In this document: positions 55,939 through 64,000 of the stretch, piece by piece
Layout of the letters: the number at the start of each line of letters is the position of its first letter
Numbering within the stretch: position 1 is the first letter of the stretch
Assembly: GCF_001653235.2 (NCBI RefSeq)
Contig: NC_035790.1
Span: 1,116,001-1,180,000, forward strand
DNA length: 64,000 nt
Reading direction: 5' to 3'
Origin: Pochonia chlamydosporia 170
Taxonomy: Eukaryota; Ascomycota; Sordariomycetes; Hypocreales; Clavicipitaceae
Program-made: the position numbers and the translations under genes
The notes under the pieces: generated by a model
The model's input: the letters and a program-made list of their open reading frames with translations, nothing else
The model's database searches: none
Told to the model about the DNA's origin: nothing

Positions 55939-58895
55939 ATGGTGAAATCGTACCTGTAAGTATTGATCAAGCTCTGAGGCGTGGTATTAAAATACCATTC
56001 ATTTTTTAACGCATTACAACCAGAAAGTACGAACACGCCAAGTCGTTTGGTGTGGTCACGACCAATACCTCGAACATTGTCTGGGCCGCCAAAGATCGAA
56101 CCGGAAGTGGCGCGGGACAAGCCGTTGTCGCCGCAAATGAGGAAGTTTTCTGTTGGGATATCAAGAAAGGAGAGCTCCTGAGTCGATGGCGAGATGAACG
56201 GTGCACCGTTCCCGTGACTGCCATTGCGCAGAGTAAGACGGATAAGGACATTTTCGCCGTTGGATATGAGGATGGAAGTATCCGGCTCTGGGACAGCAAA
56301 ATATCCACCGTTCTTGTCAACTTCAACGGCCATAAGTCCGGAATCACGAAACTTGCCTTCGACAATTCTGGCGTGCGCCTTGCCAGCGGTTCCAAGGATA
56401 CAGACGTCATCATCTGGGATCTCGTCGCTGAAGTCGGTCAATTCAAGCTGCGCGGACACAAGGACCAGATTACTGGGCTTCATTTCATTGAACCCAAACC
56501 TCAAATACAAAACGAGGATGGCTCAAATGCAATGGTCTTGGACGACGAGAATCCGTCAGATGGGTTCCTTTTGACCACTGGCAAGGATTCTCTACTAAAG
56601 CTATGGGACCTATCATCACGGCACTGCATCGAAACGCATATTTCACAAACTAATGGCGAATGTTGGGCCTTGGGTGTATCCCCTGATCTAAGCGGATGCG
56701 TTACTGCAGGAAATGATGGCGAGATGAAAGTTTGGTCACTAGATGCCGAGGGTCTAGCCGCTAGCACCCGACAAGTCGACGTCTCGGCGGCTGCTCATTA
56801 CCTACACGATCGCGGCGTCCTGCACAGGCAGAGCAAAGATCGAGCTACTGAGATCATATTTCACCCAAAACGCGATTATTTTGCTGTTCACGGTTCCGAG
56901 AAGAGTGTTGACGTATGGCGAATCAAATCTGAAACAGAAATAAAGAAGAGCTTGGCGCGAAAGCGACAGCGAAGGAGGCAGAAGCAAAAGGACAGTAAAG
57001 GCCAAGACGACGATGCTGAGAATGGCGATGAAGCCAATGAGGACGTTTCAAAAGCGGACATTAGCGACGTCTTCGTCCAATACGTCATCGTCAGAATCGG
57101 TGGTAAAGCCCGCTCTGTGGATTGGGCTGCATCTACCAACCAAAAAGACTTGCAATTGCTAGTAAGCACAACGAACAATCAATTGGAATACTACAGCATT
57201 CCACACAAGGAGAAGATTGAGCGCAAGAAGAAGGACGAGATTCCCGACTATACTCGCGGCTTGGCCGTCGAACTTCCCGGACACCGAGCTGATATCAGAG
57301 CATTGTCCTTGAGCTCAGATGATAAAATGCTTGCTTCAGCAGCCAATGGTTCCATGAAGATTTGGAACATTAAGACCCAAGCTTGCATCCGTACGTTTGA
57401 GTGTGGCTACGCGCTTTGTTGCGCTTTCCTACCTGGCGATAAGGTGGTTGTCGTGGGCACGAAGAGTGGCGAACTACAGCTGTTTGATGTTGCGTCAGCA
57501 TCGTTGCTGGATAACGTACAAGCACACGAAGGTGCAATCTGGAGCCTGAGCGTGCACCCCGACGGTCGTTCAGTTGTTTCTGGAAGTGCCGACAAGACTG
57601 CGAAGTTCTGGGATTTCAAGATTATCCAAGAAGAGGTTCTTGGCACAAAGAGAACCACGCCCAAGCTGAAATTGGTCCAGTCAAGGACTCTTAAGGTTTC
57701 TGATGACATTTTGAGTCTCAAGTTCTCTCCCGATGCAAAGCTACTTGCGGTTGCCTTGCTCGACAACACAGTCAAGGTCTTCTTTGTGGACTCGCTGAAG
57801 TTATATCTCAACCTCTACGGCCATAAGCTCCCTGTGCTGAGCATGGACATATCTTACGATAGCAAACTTATTGTCACGAGTTCCGCAGACAAGAATATCA
57901 GAATCTGGGGGCTCGACTTCGGAGACTGCCACAAGGCCTTGTTCGGTCACCAGGACAGTATTCTGCAGGTCGCCTTCGTCCCACACAATTCTGACGGGAA
58001 TGGCCATCATTTCTTCAGCAGCAGCAAAGATAGAACCATTCGATACTGGGATGGAGACAAGTTTGAGCAGATTCAGAGACTAGACGGCCACCACGGCGAG
58101 ATCTGGACCATTGCCATCAGTCACTCTGGAAATTTCCTCGTCAGTGCTGGTCACGACAAGAGCATCCGGGTCTGGGAGGAAACAGACGAGCAGATCTTCC
58201 TCGAAGAAGAGCGAGAGAAGGAAATGGAAGAGCTATACGAAAGCACATTGACGACGTCTCTCGAGAACGACCCTGACGGTGAAGACGAAAAGGGTGAAGT
58301 AGCCGCAGCCACCAAGCAAACCACAGAAACCCTAATGGCAGGTGAAAGAATACAAGAAGCCCTGGAAATGGGCATGGCCGACCTGAATCTCATGAAGGAA
58401 TATGAGGAAGCCAAACTCTCCAATCCCAACGCTCCCCCACCGCAACGCAACCCCGTCTTCCTCGCCCTGGGCAACATCTCGGCCGAAACGCACGTCATGA
58501 CTGTCCTCCAACGCATCAAGGCCTCCGCTTTACACGACGCACTGCTCGTGTTGCCCTTTGCCACCGTCCCCATACTCTTCACCTTCCTCAACATATTTGC
58601 CATGCGGTCCATGAACATCCCCCTCACGTGCCGCATCCTCTTCTTCATGATCAAGACGCACCACAAGCAAATTGTGGCCAGTCGCACGATGAAAGCCATG
58701 ATGGATGGGATACGTACAAATCTACGGGCAGCACTTAAAAAACAAAAGGATGAAATGGGCGTTAATATTGCCGCTCTCAAGGTTGTGGGGATGCAACTTC
58801 GTGATAAAAGTGTCAAGGAGTACGTTGACGAGACGTGGGAGGATGAGAACCCTGAAAGGAGCGCTAAGAAGCGGGCGTTTGTACATGTAGCATAA
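55939..58895 (+). CDS. utp12: U3 snoRNP/SSU processome WD-repeat protein UTP12/DIP2 (962 aa)
   Basis: Nucleolar component of the UTP-B subcomplex required for 18S rRNA maturation (human WDR3). A 17-nt first exon, 55939-55955, codes for MVKSYL. After a 68-nt intron the remaining 2872 nt (56024-58895) are open. The join gives MVKSYLKYEHAKSFGVVTTNTSNIVW, the conserved start of the family. Two WD40 propellers follow, with clear repeats such as IRLWDSK, VIIWDLV, LKLWDLS, MKVWSLD, MKIWNIK, AKFWDFK, IRIWGLD, IRYWDGD and IRVWEET, to about residue 720. A basic KRQRRRQKQKDSKG linker sits near 310. The C-terminal Utp12 domain lies near 820-910 (LLVLPFATVPILFTFLNIF). The tiny first exon is the only trap; without it the start would be missed. 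Confidence 0.96.
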
Positions 58896-59249
58896 AAGGA
58901 GCATGGGCATCATTTAGTAAATCTCATTAAATAAATAAACTCGAAATAACAATGTAAATCTCATCAAACCCAAAACATGCCGTAAATGTAAAAAGTTCAT
59001 ACCCAGACCAGGTCTCCATTGTGATCACGTGACGAGACTGGATCTCAAGCAGGTCGTCAAAGCGTGATACACCTCATCTCCAGACCAAGATATCGCCGCC
59101 TCAAATCAACAAATACCAACTCTGAGTCAACAAACTTCAGAACTAAAAAAGCATAATCATCCTTCCAATACACAGCATCTAGATTCCCGGCCCACGCCAT
59201 CATCTTCGCAGCCCTCATCCCTCCACCCCTCCACTGAACCGAGCACACC
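58896..59249 (+). promoter_or_regulatory. utp12-lsm2 intergenic region with lsm2 promoter
   Basis: The 354-bp gap begins with A/T-rich sequence (taaatctcattaaataaataaactcg) suited to the UTP12 3' end and then carries the LSM2 promoter. No other feature. Confidence 0.45.
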
Positions 59250-59698
59250 ATGCTCTTCTTCAGGTACAACCACCGCGACACGCAGCATCCCCTTCCCTGT
59301 ATTAACAGCGGGTAGTTTTTTCAAAACCCTTATTGACCATGAAGTCACGGTTGAGCTCAAAAACGACATTCAGCTCAAAGGCACGCTCAAGAGCGTAGAT
59401 CAGTACCTCAACATCAAGCTCGATGACATTTCTGTGGTAGAGGAGCTGAAATACCCCCATCTGGTGCGTTCTTCAAAGTCGGGTGTGGGAGAGTGGAACT
59501 AACGTGAGGAAGAGCTCTGTGAAGAATGTCTTTATTCGGGGCTCGGTGGTGCGATATGTTCATTTGCCGGCTGGGTCTGTGGATACGCAGTTGCTGGAGG
59601 ATGCGACGCGGAGAGGTAAGTTGCCTTGGCGCTTTGGTGTATGCGGTCTTGCTAACTGCTGTGTAGAAGCTGCTGCTCAACAGGCCAAGGCTAGGTAA
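59250..59698 (+). CDS. lsm2: U6 snRNA-associated Sm-like protein LSm2 (98 aa)
   Basis: Subunit shared by the nuclear Lsm2-8 ring on the U6 snRNA 3' end and the cytoplasmic Lsm1-7 decapping ring. Four exons: 59250-59263 (14 nt), 59316-59463, 59513-59615 and 59667-59698. Joined in frame they read MLFFSFFKTLIDHEVTVELK, then SVDQYLNIKLDDISV (Sm1), then SVKNVFIRGSVVRYVHLP (Sm2), and end EAAAQQAKAR. The Sm2 IRGSVVRYV motif is the RNA-binding hallmark. Total length equals the family's 95-98. All introns are 49-52 nt with CTAAC-like branch points. The 14-nt first exon and 32-nt last exon are too small to be seen by frame length. It converges on PSO2 with 209 bp between stop codons. Confidence 0.95.
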
Positions 59699-59907
59699 AC
59701 TTGGAGTTGATGCACGGTGGGTTGGGGTTGAAGGTCGTAGCTACTAGAGGCAGTGGGTAGACTTGTTACGAGGCATTGGCGTTGAGTCTAAAAATGGATA
59801 ATGGACTAATGATATTCATTGATTTTTACGTATCCAATTCGCTAAGACTATGTGTGATGTCATAAATCATCGTACTCCGAATGATGCTATTTGTACATGG
59901 GACATCT

Positions 59908-62427
59908 TCACCACCAGGCTCCTCCTCCTTTTCCAGACTTATCGTCCCATAGGGATATGGTCTTGTCGTCAACATTATCCTGTCCTTCTATGAGAGGACG
60001 AACAAGCCCACCGCGCCGTCTTTCAGATGCCCACCGGTCTAGCCATCCTTTCATTCTCTTTCTGGATTGCTCACTGCCTACATTGACGGTGGGAATTACC
60101 TTTTCTATCCTTAGGCTCATTATGAACATGGCCAGCTCTCGAAAACTACTGTGCTCTGAATAAGGCACGCCAAAACACATAGCTTCCTTTGTACTGCCTC
60201 TTTGGGCAACAAAGTCTTTGTATCCAAACCGGGTTCTCCAGCCCTTGCCGTGAAGTATTTGATGTGTTTGTATACTAGTTGGCGAGGTGTTGGCTGTGAT
60301 TTGCTTGCTATTTGGTGGTCGGTAATTCCAGCCGCTGGGACGAAATCCCACAATGCGACTAAAATGCCCTTTGTAGCCATTTAGATATTCCTGGAGTGTC
60401 TCGGCTCGAATTTCCATGAGTGACTGCATGTGGACCTGGGCTTCAACGGGGTTGGATGTTAGCAGTTCAGCCAATTCTGGGTCGTCGAGCTGTTTGCAAA
60501 TCCTCATCTTGCCTGGAATAGCAAAGATCTTGCTTTTCAGAGCCTTGGCAATGGCAACGCAGATTCGTTCCTTTCCGATGGAATAGGTGCCACAGATGAC
60601 GAGTAGTCGCTGACCCAGTTTCGGAGGTTTTGGACTTTCCACACTATTGGTATTCTGCTTGTCACTGTGGAAATATTTGCTGACTGCTTGGGTCCCTTCT
60701 TCTTTGGCGCCCTTTTCCCATATGTCGTCTTTGCAGGTTGGATCTGGAGAAAGTGATGCACACAAGTCGGCACAGGCTTTGATAACGTCATCTTGTGGTG
60801 GGAAGGAGTATCTTGGGTTGAGATAGGTGGTGTCCAAGTAGCATATGTCGATGATTTGTTGGCTCAGCTTCCCTGTTGTCGCATCTTTAAGGTCAGGTTT
60901 CATGAGTGGATGGGTAACGTGAGCAGGGCACGCTCGAAAGTCACCACAGTGAAGAATTCGCTTGCCACGCCTATTGCTTCCCTTCTCAGGGGGTTTTTGA
61001 AAAAGGAACAATGAGCTGCCGGGACAATGGTTTGCTGGTATCATGGTGACAGTAGCACCGCCTGTTCCCGGGATGTCATATGCTTTCTCAAAGTCCAGTT
61101 CCACTACCCACTTTGCAGCAGTTCTGAGCTGCTGTTTCACTAAGCTTCCAGTCACCTTGCTGCAGTATATTGGTCCATGTACCCAATTCGCCGTCAGACC
61201 GATATAATGATCGCTGTGGAAGTGACTTAGAAAATACGCCTCGCAACCCTTGACAGCACCGTAACGAAAGGCATCGACACAAATATTGAATCCCGGTATA
61301 ATCTTGTAGAATGGGCAAGTTCTCTCGTAAGCTGGACGGCCCCTCGAAGCATTCTCCGCTGCTGCCGCTGCTACCCAAGCAGAGTCTTCCGCTTTGTTTG
61401 ACATGAGCTTCGAAAAGGCCGACTTCACTTCCTTGCCGTCATTGTCCAACTCAAATGGGTTTGGTTGGCCCGGTCGCGGAATTGCTGCGCGTGCAAATCG
61501 TTTACTTACTTCCACAGCCTCAACCTCGGGGGCCGGCGATGTGGGCTGGGCGGGCTTGTTTCCTGGTAGGGGTATGGGGTTCCGGTCGAGACACGAGTTT
61601 ACGTGTTTGGTCGCATCGTCCATCGATATGCCTTGAAGACTTCCGCTGCAAATGGGACAAGTCTGGGCCGCAAAATCGTCTTGAAAAGAATCCTCCCCAA
61701 AGTCCTCAGGTATTGCTATTCCGGCCTCCTCTGCCTCCAACCGGGCCTGCTCACGCATAAATCTCATCTCCCGCATTTCTTCTCCTTCAAACTCGTCTAA
61801 ATCCGCATCATCTATTTCGCCGAAAGTCTCGAGGTCTGCAAACTGGTCATACGTTTGGTCTTCTTCATTAGAATCCGGCTTCTTCTTGGGACTTTGGTGC
61901 CGTACATTGGGAGAATCTGGAGGCTTCGGACGGCCATGGTTTGTACGTTCACAGCTATCTGGAAGAGATGATTTGTTGGGTTTTGTGGACACGGAAGAAG
62001 GAGCCTCTCGTTGTTGGTCGTCGTCTTGATCATCGTCGCTGTCGGAATCCATGACGAAGGGGACGTTTAGTCGAGGCTTGGCGCTTTTAGCCAGCTTGTA
62101 GTCGTGTGAGTTGTTGCTGGAATCTGACTTGGCAGAGACAGATTCACTGTTCTCTCTCAATGCCAGATGCTCATCGCTAAGTCGTCTCTTTTTGTTGGAC
62201 ATTGTCGACTCATTGAAGCGGTGATCGTCATCGTGGCTGTAGATATCTTCCTCATGCTTAGCAGCATCAACGACTGTTCCTACAAAAAGGGAGTCTTCGG
62301 GTCGTTGGGTCTTTTGAAAAAAGCTAAGGATGCTTGCATTTGGTTTTGCTGGTTTCTTGGATAGAGTGGTTGATGTCGCAGTCTTTCTAGGCGTGAATGA
62401 TCGGTTCGATTTCGCAGTGGCGACCAT
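59908..62427 (-). CDS. pso2: DNA cross-link repair nuclease PSO2/SNM1 (839 aa, intronless)
   Basis: Nuclear 5'-3' exonuclease of the beta-CASP metallo-beta-lactamase family, acting on interstrand cross-links. Residues 1-240 are disordered, with a PIP-box-like ASILSFFQK near residue 31 and basic and acidic patches. A UBZ4-type zinc finger lies at about 255-281 (TCPICSG..H-x3-C). The catalytic metallo-beta-lactamase fold begins near 370, with motif 2 SHFHSDHYIG at 401-410 (HxHxDH). Later metal ligands are His 467 in ANHCPGS and Asp 496 in HCGDFR. The DRMBL/beta-CASP part runs from about 690 to 800 and contains GFRPSGWNY and VPYSEHSSF, the last His ligand region. Every catalytic motif is intact. 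The tail after 800 is Arg-rich and acidic. It lies in the same window as FAN1, which acts on the same lesion type. Confidence 0.96.
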   Translation of the reverse strand: MVATAKSNRSFTPRKTATSTTLSKKPAKPNASILSFFQKTQRPEDSLFVGTVVDAAKHEEDIYSHDDDHRFNESTMSNKKRRLSDEHLALRENSESVSAKSDSSNNSHDYKLAKSAKPRLNVPFVMDSDSDDDQDDDQQREAPSSVSTKPNKSSLPDSCERTNHGRPKPPDSPNVRHQSPKKKPDSNEEDQTYDQFADLETFGEIDDADLDEFEGEEMREMRFMREQARLEAEEAGIAIPEDFGEDSFQDDFAAQTCPICSGSLQGISMDDATKHVNSCLDRNPIPLPGNKPAQPTSPAPEVEAVEVSKRFARAAIPRPGQPNPFELDNDGKEVKSAFSKLMSNKAEDSAWVAAAAAENASRGRPAYERTCPFYKIIPGFNICVDAFRYGAVKGCEAYFLSHFHSDHYIGLTANWVHGPIYCSKVTGSLVKQQLRTAAKWVVELDFEKAYDIPGTGGATVTMIPANHCPGSSLFLFQKPPEKGSNRRGKRILHCGDFRACPAHVTHPLMKPDLKDATTGKLSQQIIDICYLDTTYLNPRYSFPPQDDVIKACADLCASLSPDPTCKDDIWEKGAKEEGTQAVSKYFHSDKQNTNSVESPKPPKLGQRLLVICGTYSIGKERICVAIAKALKSKIFAIPGKMRICKQLDDPELAELLTSNPVEAQVHMQSLMEIRAETLQEYLNGYKGHFSRIVGFRPSGWNYRPPNSKQITANTSPTSIQTHQILHGKGWRTRFGYKDFVAQRGSTKEAMCFGVPYSEHSSFRELAMFIMSLRIEKVIPTVNVGSEQSRKRMKGWLDRWASERRRGGLVRPLIEGQDNVDDKTISLWDDKSGKGGGAWW

Positions 62428-63224
62428 GATGGGAGTTTGCTAAGGAATTTGCATTATATGAGGTGTGAGAAGCATGCACAGACTGCCTTGATAGACAAAT
62501 GAGACGGGCTTTTTGCTGCAAGCGGGTTGAAGATTGGACAGTGACAAGGAGATGAAAATTCACGGGTTCGTCCAGTGAAGTGGGTATTGGACCCTTTAGC
62601 GACACGCTTCGCGAGACAGAGGCTGAATGCCCAATCGCGAGGTCACATGTTCACTATACGCCACTGTAAGTTGTCTCTCCGTGGGCACTAGACTTGAGGC
62701 TGAGGTGCAGCCACTCAAACTTCCATGTTGGTGGGGTCAATCTTGTTTATCTTGAACCAGACTGGAAGATCTCGATACTTTATTGGGTGAGAAGTGTTTG
62801 GGGGAGACGAAGTAGCTACAGAATGTCTGTCGTCAACGAACGCCGTCAAACAAATTCAAAAGGTAAGAGATCTTTGATGTCGGCCAAAATTGGAAGTCAA
62901 GTTCCGGCCGGATGAACGCATGGCCACCAGACACGAGCCACTTGCTGTCGAGACCGTCTAGGCCAAACCAGACCAAACTGGACTGGACTAATTGAGCAGA
63001 TGACGACGGCGAGCCCTTGAGCCTCGACACTAGTTGTGTCAGGCCTCCTCCTTCAAACACCACTTCCGCCCCGGCATCTTTAGAAGAGTAATCGTCGACA
63101 TTGTTCATTCTTGATAATACAAAAAATTCGGATTCTGTTTTTTGTTTCTGTAGATTGGTCGCACTAGAAGAGTGCTCAACGCAATGTCCTGCAAGTCACA
63201 GTCCGTCCTTATGAAAGAGGCAAT
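62428..63224. other. Divergent interval between pso2 and the DUF7053 gene
   Basis: The 797 bp hold the PSO2 promoter on the left and the promoter of the DUF7053-type gene on the right. Only short frames occur and none is recognisable. Confidence 0.45.
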
Positions 63225-63766
63225 ATGGCCATCTTTGCTAACCAGGTAGTCCAGCATTCTTCAATACGACAGAATCCCTAAAGCATGTGACGCCTCTTCC
63301 TGATGGCGTCAGCGCTGCGAAAGGCATAGAAATGCTCCAAGGACATGTATTTTTTATTCAGTTCAACCCGCACATGATAAAGTACGAACTGGTAGACACG
63401 CCAAATGATCCAGTCCCAGAACTTGCCACTGATCGGGGCCTCACCGGCGTCGCGGCGCCAAAGTGCTACAAAGTCACGGACAAGGTGCACGCCCTTCCAG
63501 CGGGACTATGGGACTCGGATGTGGTGAGCACGTATGAATTCATCAACCTGGAAAAGGGCGTGTTTGTGAGGATACGAAGCCCATTGAACACTATCATGGA
63601 GACAGTGTGGACGATTGAGGCGAAGGATGGCGGGGGTTATGAGTTGATTGAGGACGTGGTAATCAAATGTTCCAGGCTTCTGGTCAGCGTCATCAGGAAT
63701 ACGTGCGAAGGAAGCTGGCAGAGTATACATGAAAAGATGGTGGAAGAGATCCGAAAGGAATCATGA
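63225..63766 (+). CDS. DUF7053-type fungal protein (about 167 aa), start uncertain
   Basis: The open part from 63284 to 63766 reads HVTPLPDGVSAAKGIEMLQGHVFFIQFNPHMIKYELV, later CYKVTDKVHALPAGLWDSDVVSTYEF, and ends EEIRKES. This is the pattern of the fungal DUF7053 family, small polyketide-cyclase/START-like proteins of unknown function. The codons before HVTPLP have no good ATG in frame. My proposed start uses a 21-nt first exon at 63225-63245 (ATG GCC ATC TTT) and a 38-nt intron (GTAGTC..TAAAG), which would be very short for a fungus. Alternatively translation could start at an internal Met after residue 20, or a more distant exon exists. The coding part is good, the 5' end is weak. Confidence 0.65.
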
Positions 63767-64000
63767 GCTGAGGCAGATGGTGGGACAGCACATAGACACG
63801 GACCAACGAGACAAGTGGATGATATGATATCTAGAGGGGCTGTGGTTATTGCATACCAGTAGAGATAGAAGGCTAGATTTGTATGTTGATGCAAGGTGCT
63901 GTCAAGACTGGTCCAAGTTTGAATGGTCGAATGTCTCATGCCTTGAGTCAGGGACGGGGATGTGGTATTCCGACAGCCTCATCCCGCTTGATGCCATGGA
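63767..64000. other. 3' flank at the window edge
   Basis: The last 234 bp after the DUF7053-type stop codon show no gene or motif. A neighbouring gene may begin outside the window. Confidence 0.4.

Noticed and set aside
1..64000. CRISPR arrays, prokaryotic operons, secondary-metabolite cluster
   Set aside because: The window is fungal nuclear DNA. No regular spaced repeats and no polyketide or peptide synthetase domains are present.

Overview
The window is nuclear DNA of a filamentous ascomycete, most likely a Sordariomycete of the order Hypocreales. Three things point there: short introns (mostly 46-123 nt) with GT..AG ends and CTRAC-type branch points, roughly half G+C, and full-length fungal versions of housekeeping proteins. 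The species cannot be named from the sequence alone. I can support 16 protein-coding genes, 11 of them with introns whose phases were checked by joining the exons in frame. I see no convincing rRNA, tRNA, CRISPR array or intact transposon.

Layout. 1-5427 holds no recognised gene; its right part looks like a long pyrimidine-rich leader for a 226-residue basic protein of unknown function (5428-6108). 6109-10172 is empty of recognisable genes. 10173-23382 is a dense housekeeping block: FAN1 nuclease (-), SDC1/DPY-30 of the COMPASS histone methyltransferase (+), ribosomal protein S13 (-), U2AF large subunit (-), OGG1 DNA glycosylase (+) and the SF3B1 homologue HSH155 (+). 23383-36071 is a 12.7 kb stretch without a recognisable gene, ending at a two-finger C2H2 regulator of the FlbC type (36072-37373). 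Another 7.5 kb without a recognisable gene leads to the polarity marker RAX2 (-, 44918-48637). A previously easily missed three-exon gene at 51522-52194 encodes a small secreted six-cysteine protein. A second dense block follows: LCL3 nuclease (-), ARPC2 of the Arp2/3 complex (-), UTP12/DIP2 (+), LSM2 (+), PSO2 (-) and a DUF7053-type protein (+).

How the genes fit together. Two themes recur. RNA processing: U2AF65 and HSH155 are direct partners at the branch site, LSM2 belongs to the U6/decapping Lsm ring, and UTP12 and S13 belong to small-subunit biogenesis. DNA repair: FAN1 and PSO2 both act on interstrand cross-links and OGG1 removes 8-oxoguanine. FlbC-type regulation, RAX2 and ARPC2 concern conidiation, polarity and actin. 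Three gene pairs share short divergent promoters (266-406 bp).

The most novel item is the secreted cysteine-rich protein at 51522. It has a signal peptide, a Lys-Arg processing site, six cysteines, a TATA box and an apparent GC-AG first intron. It matches no family I can name.
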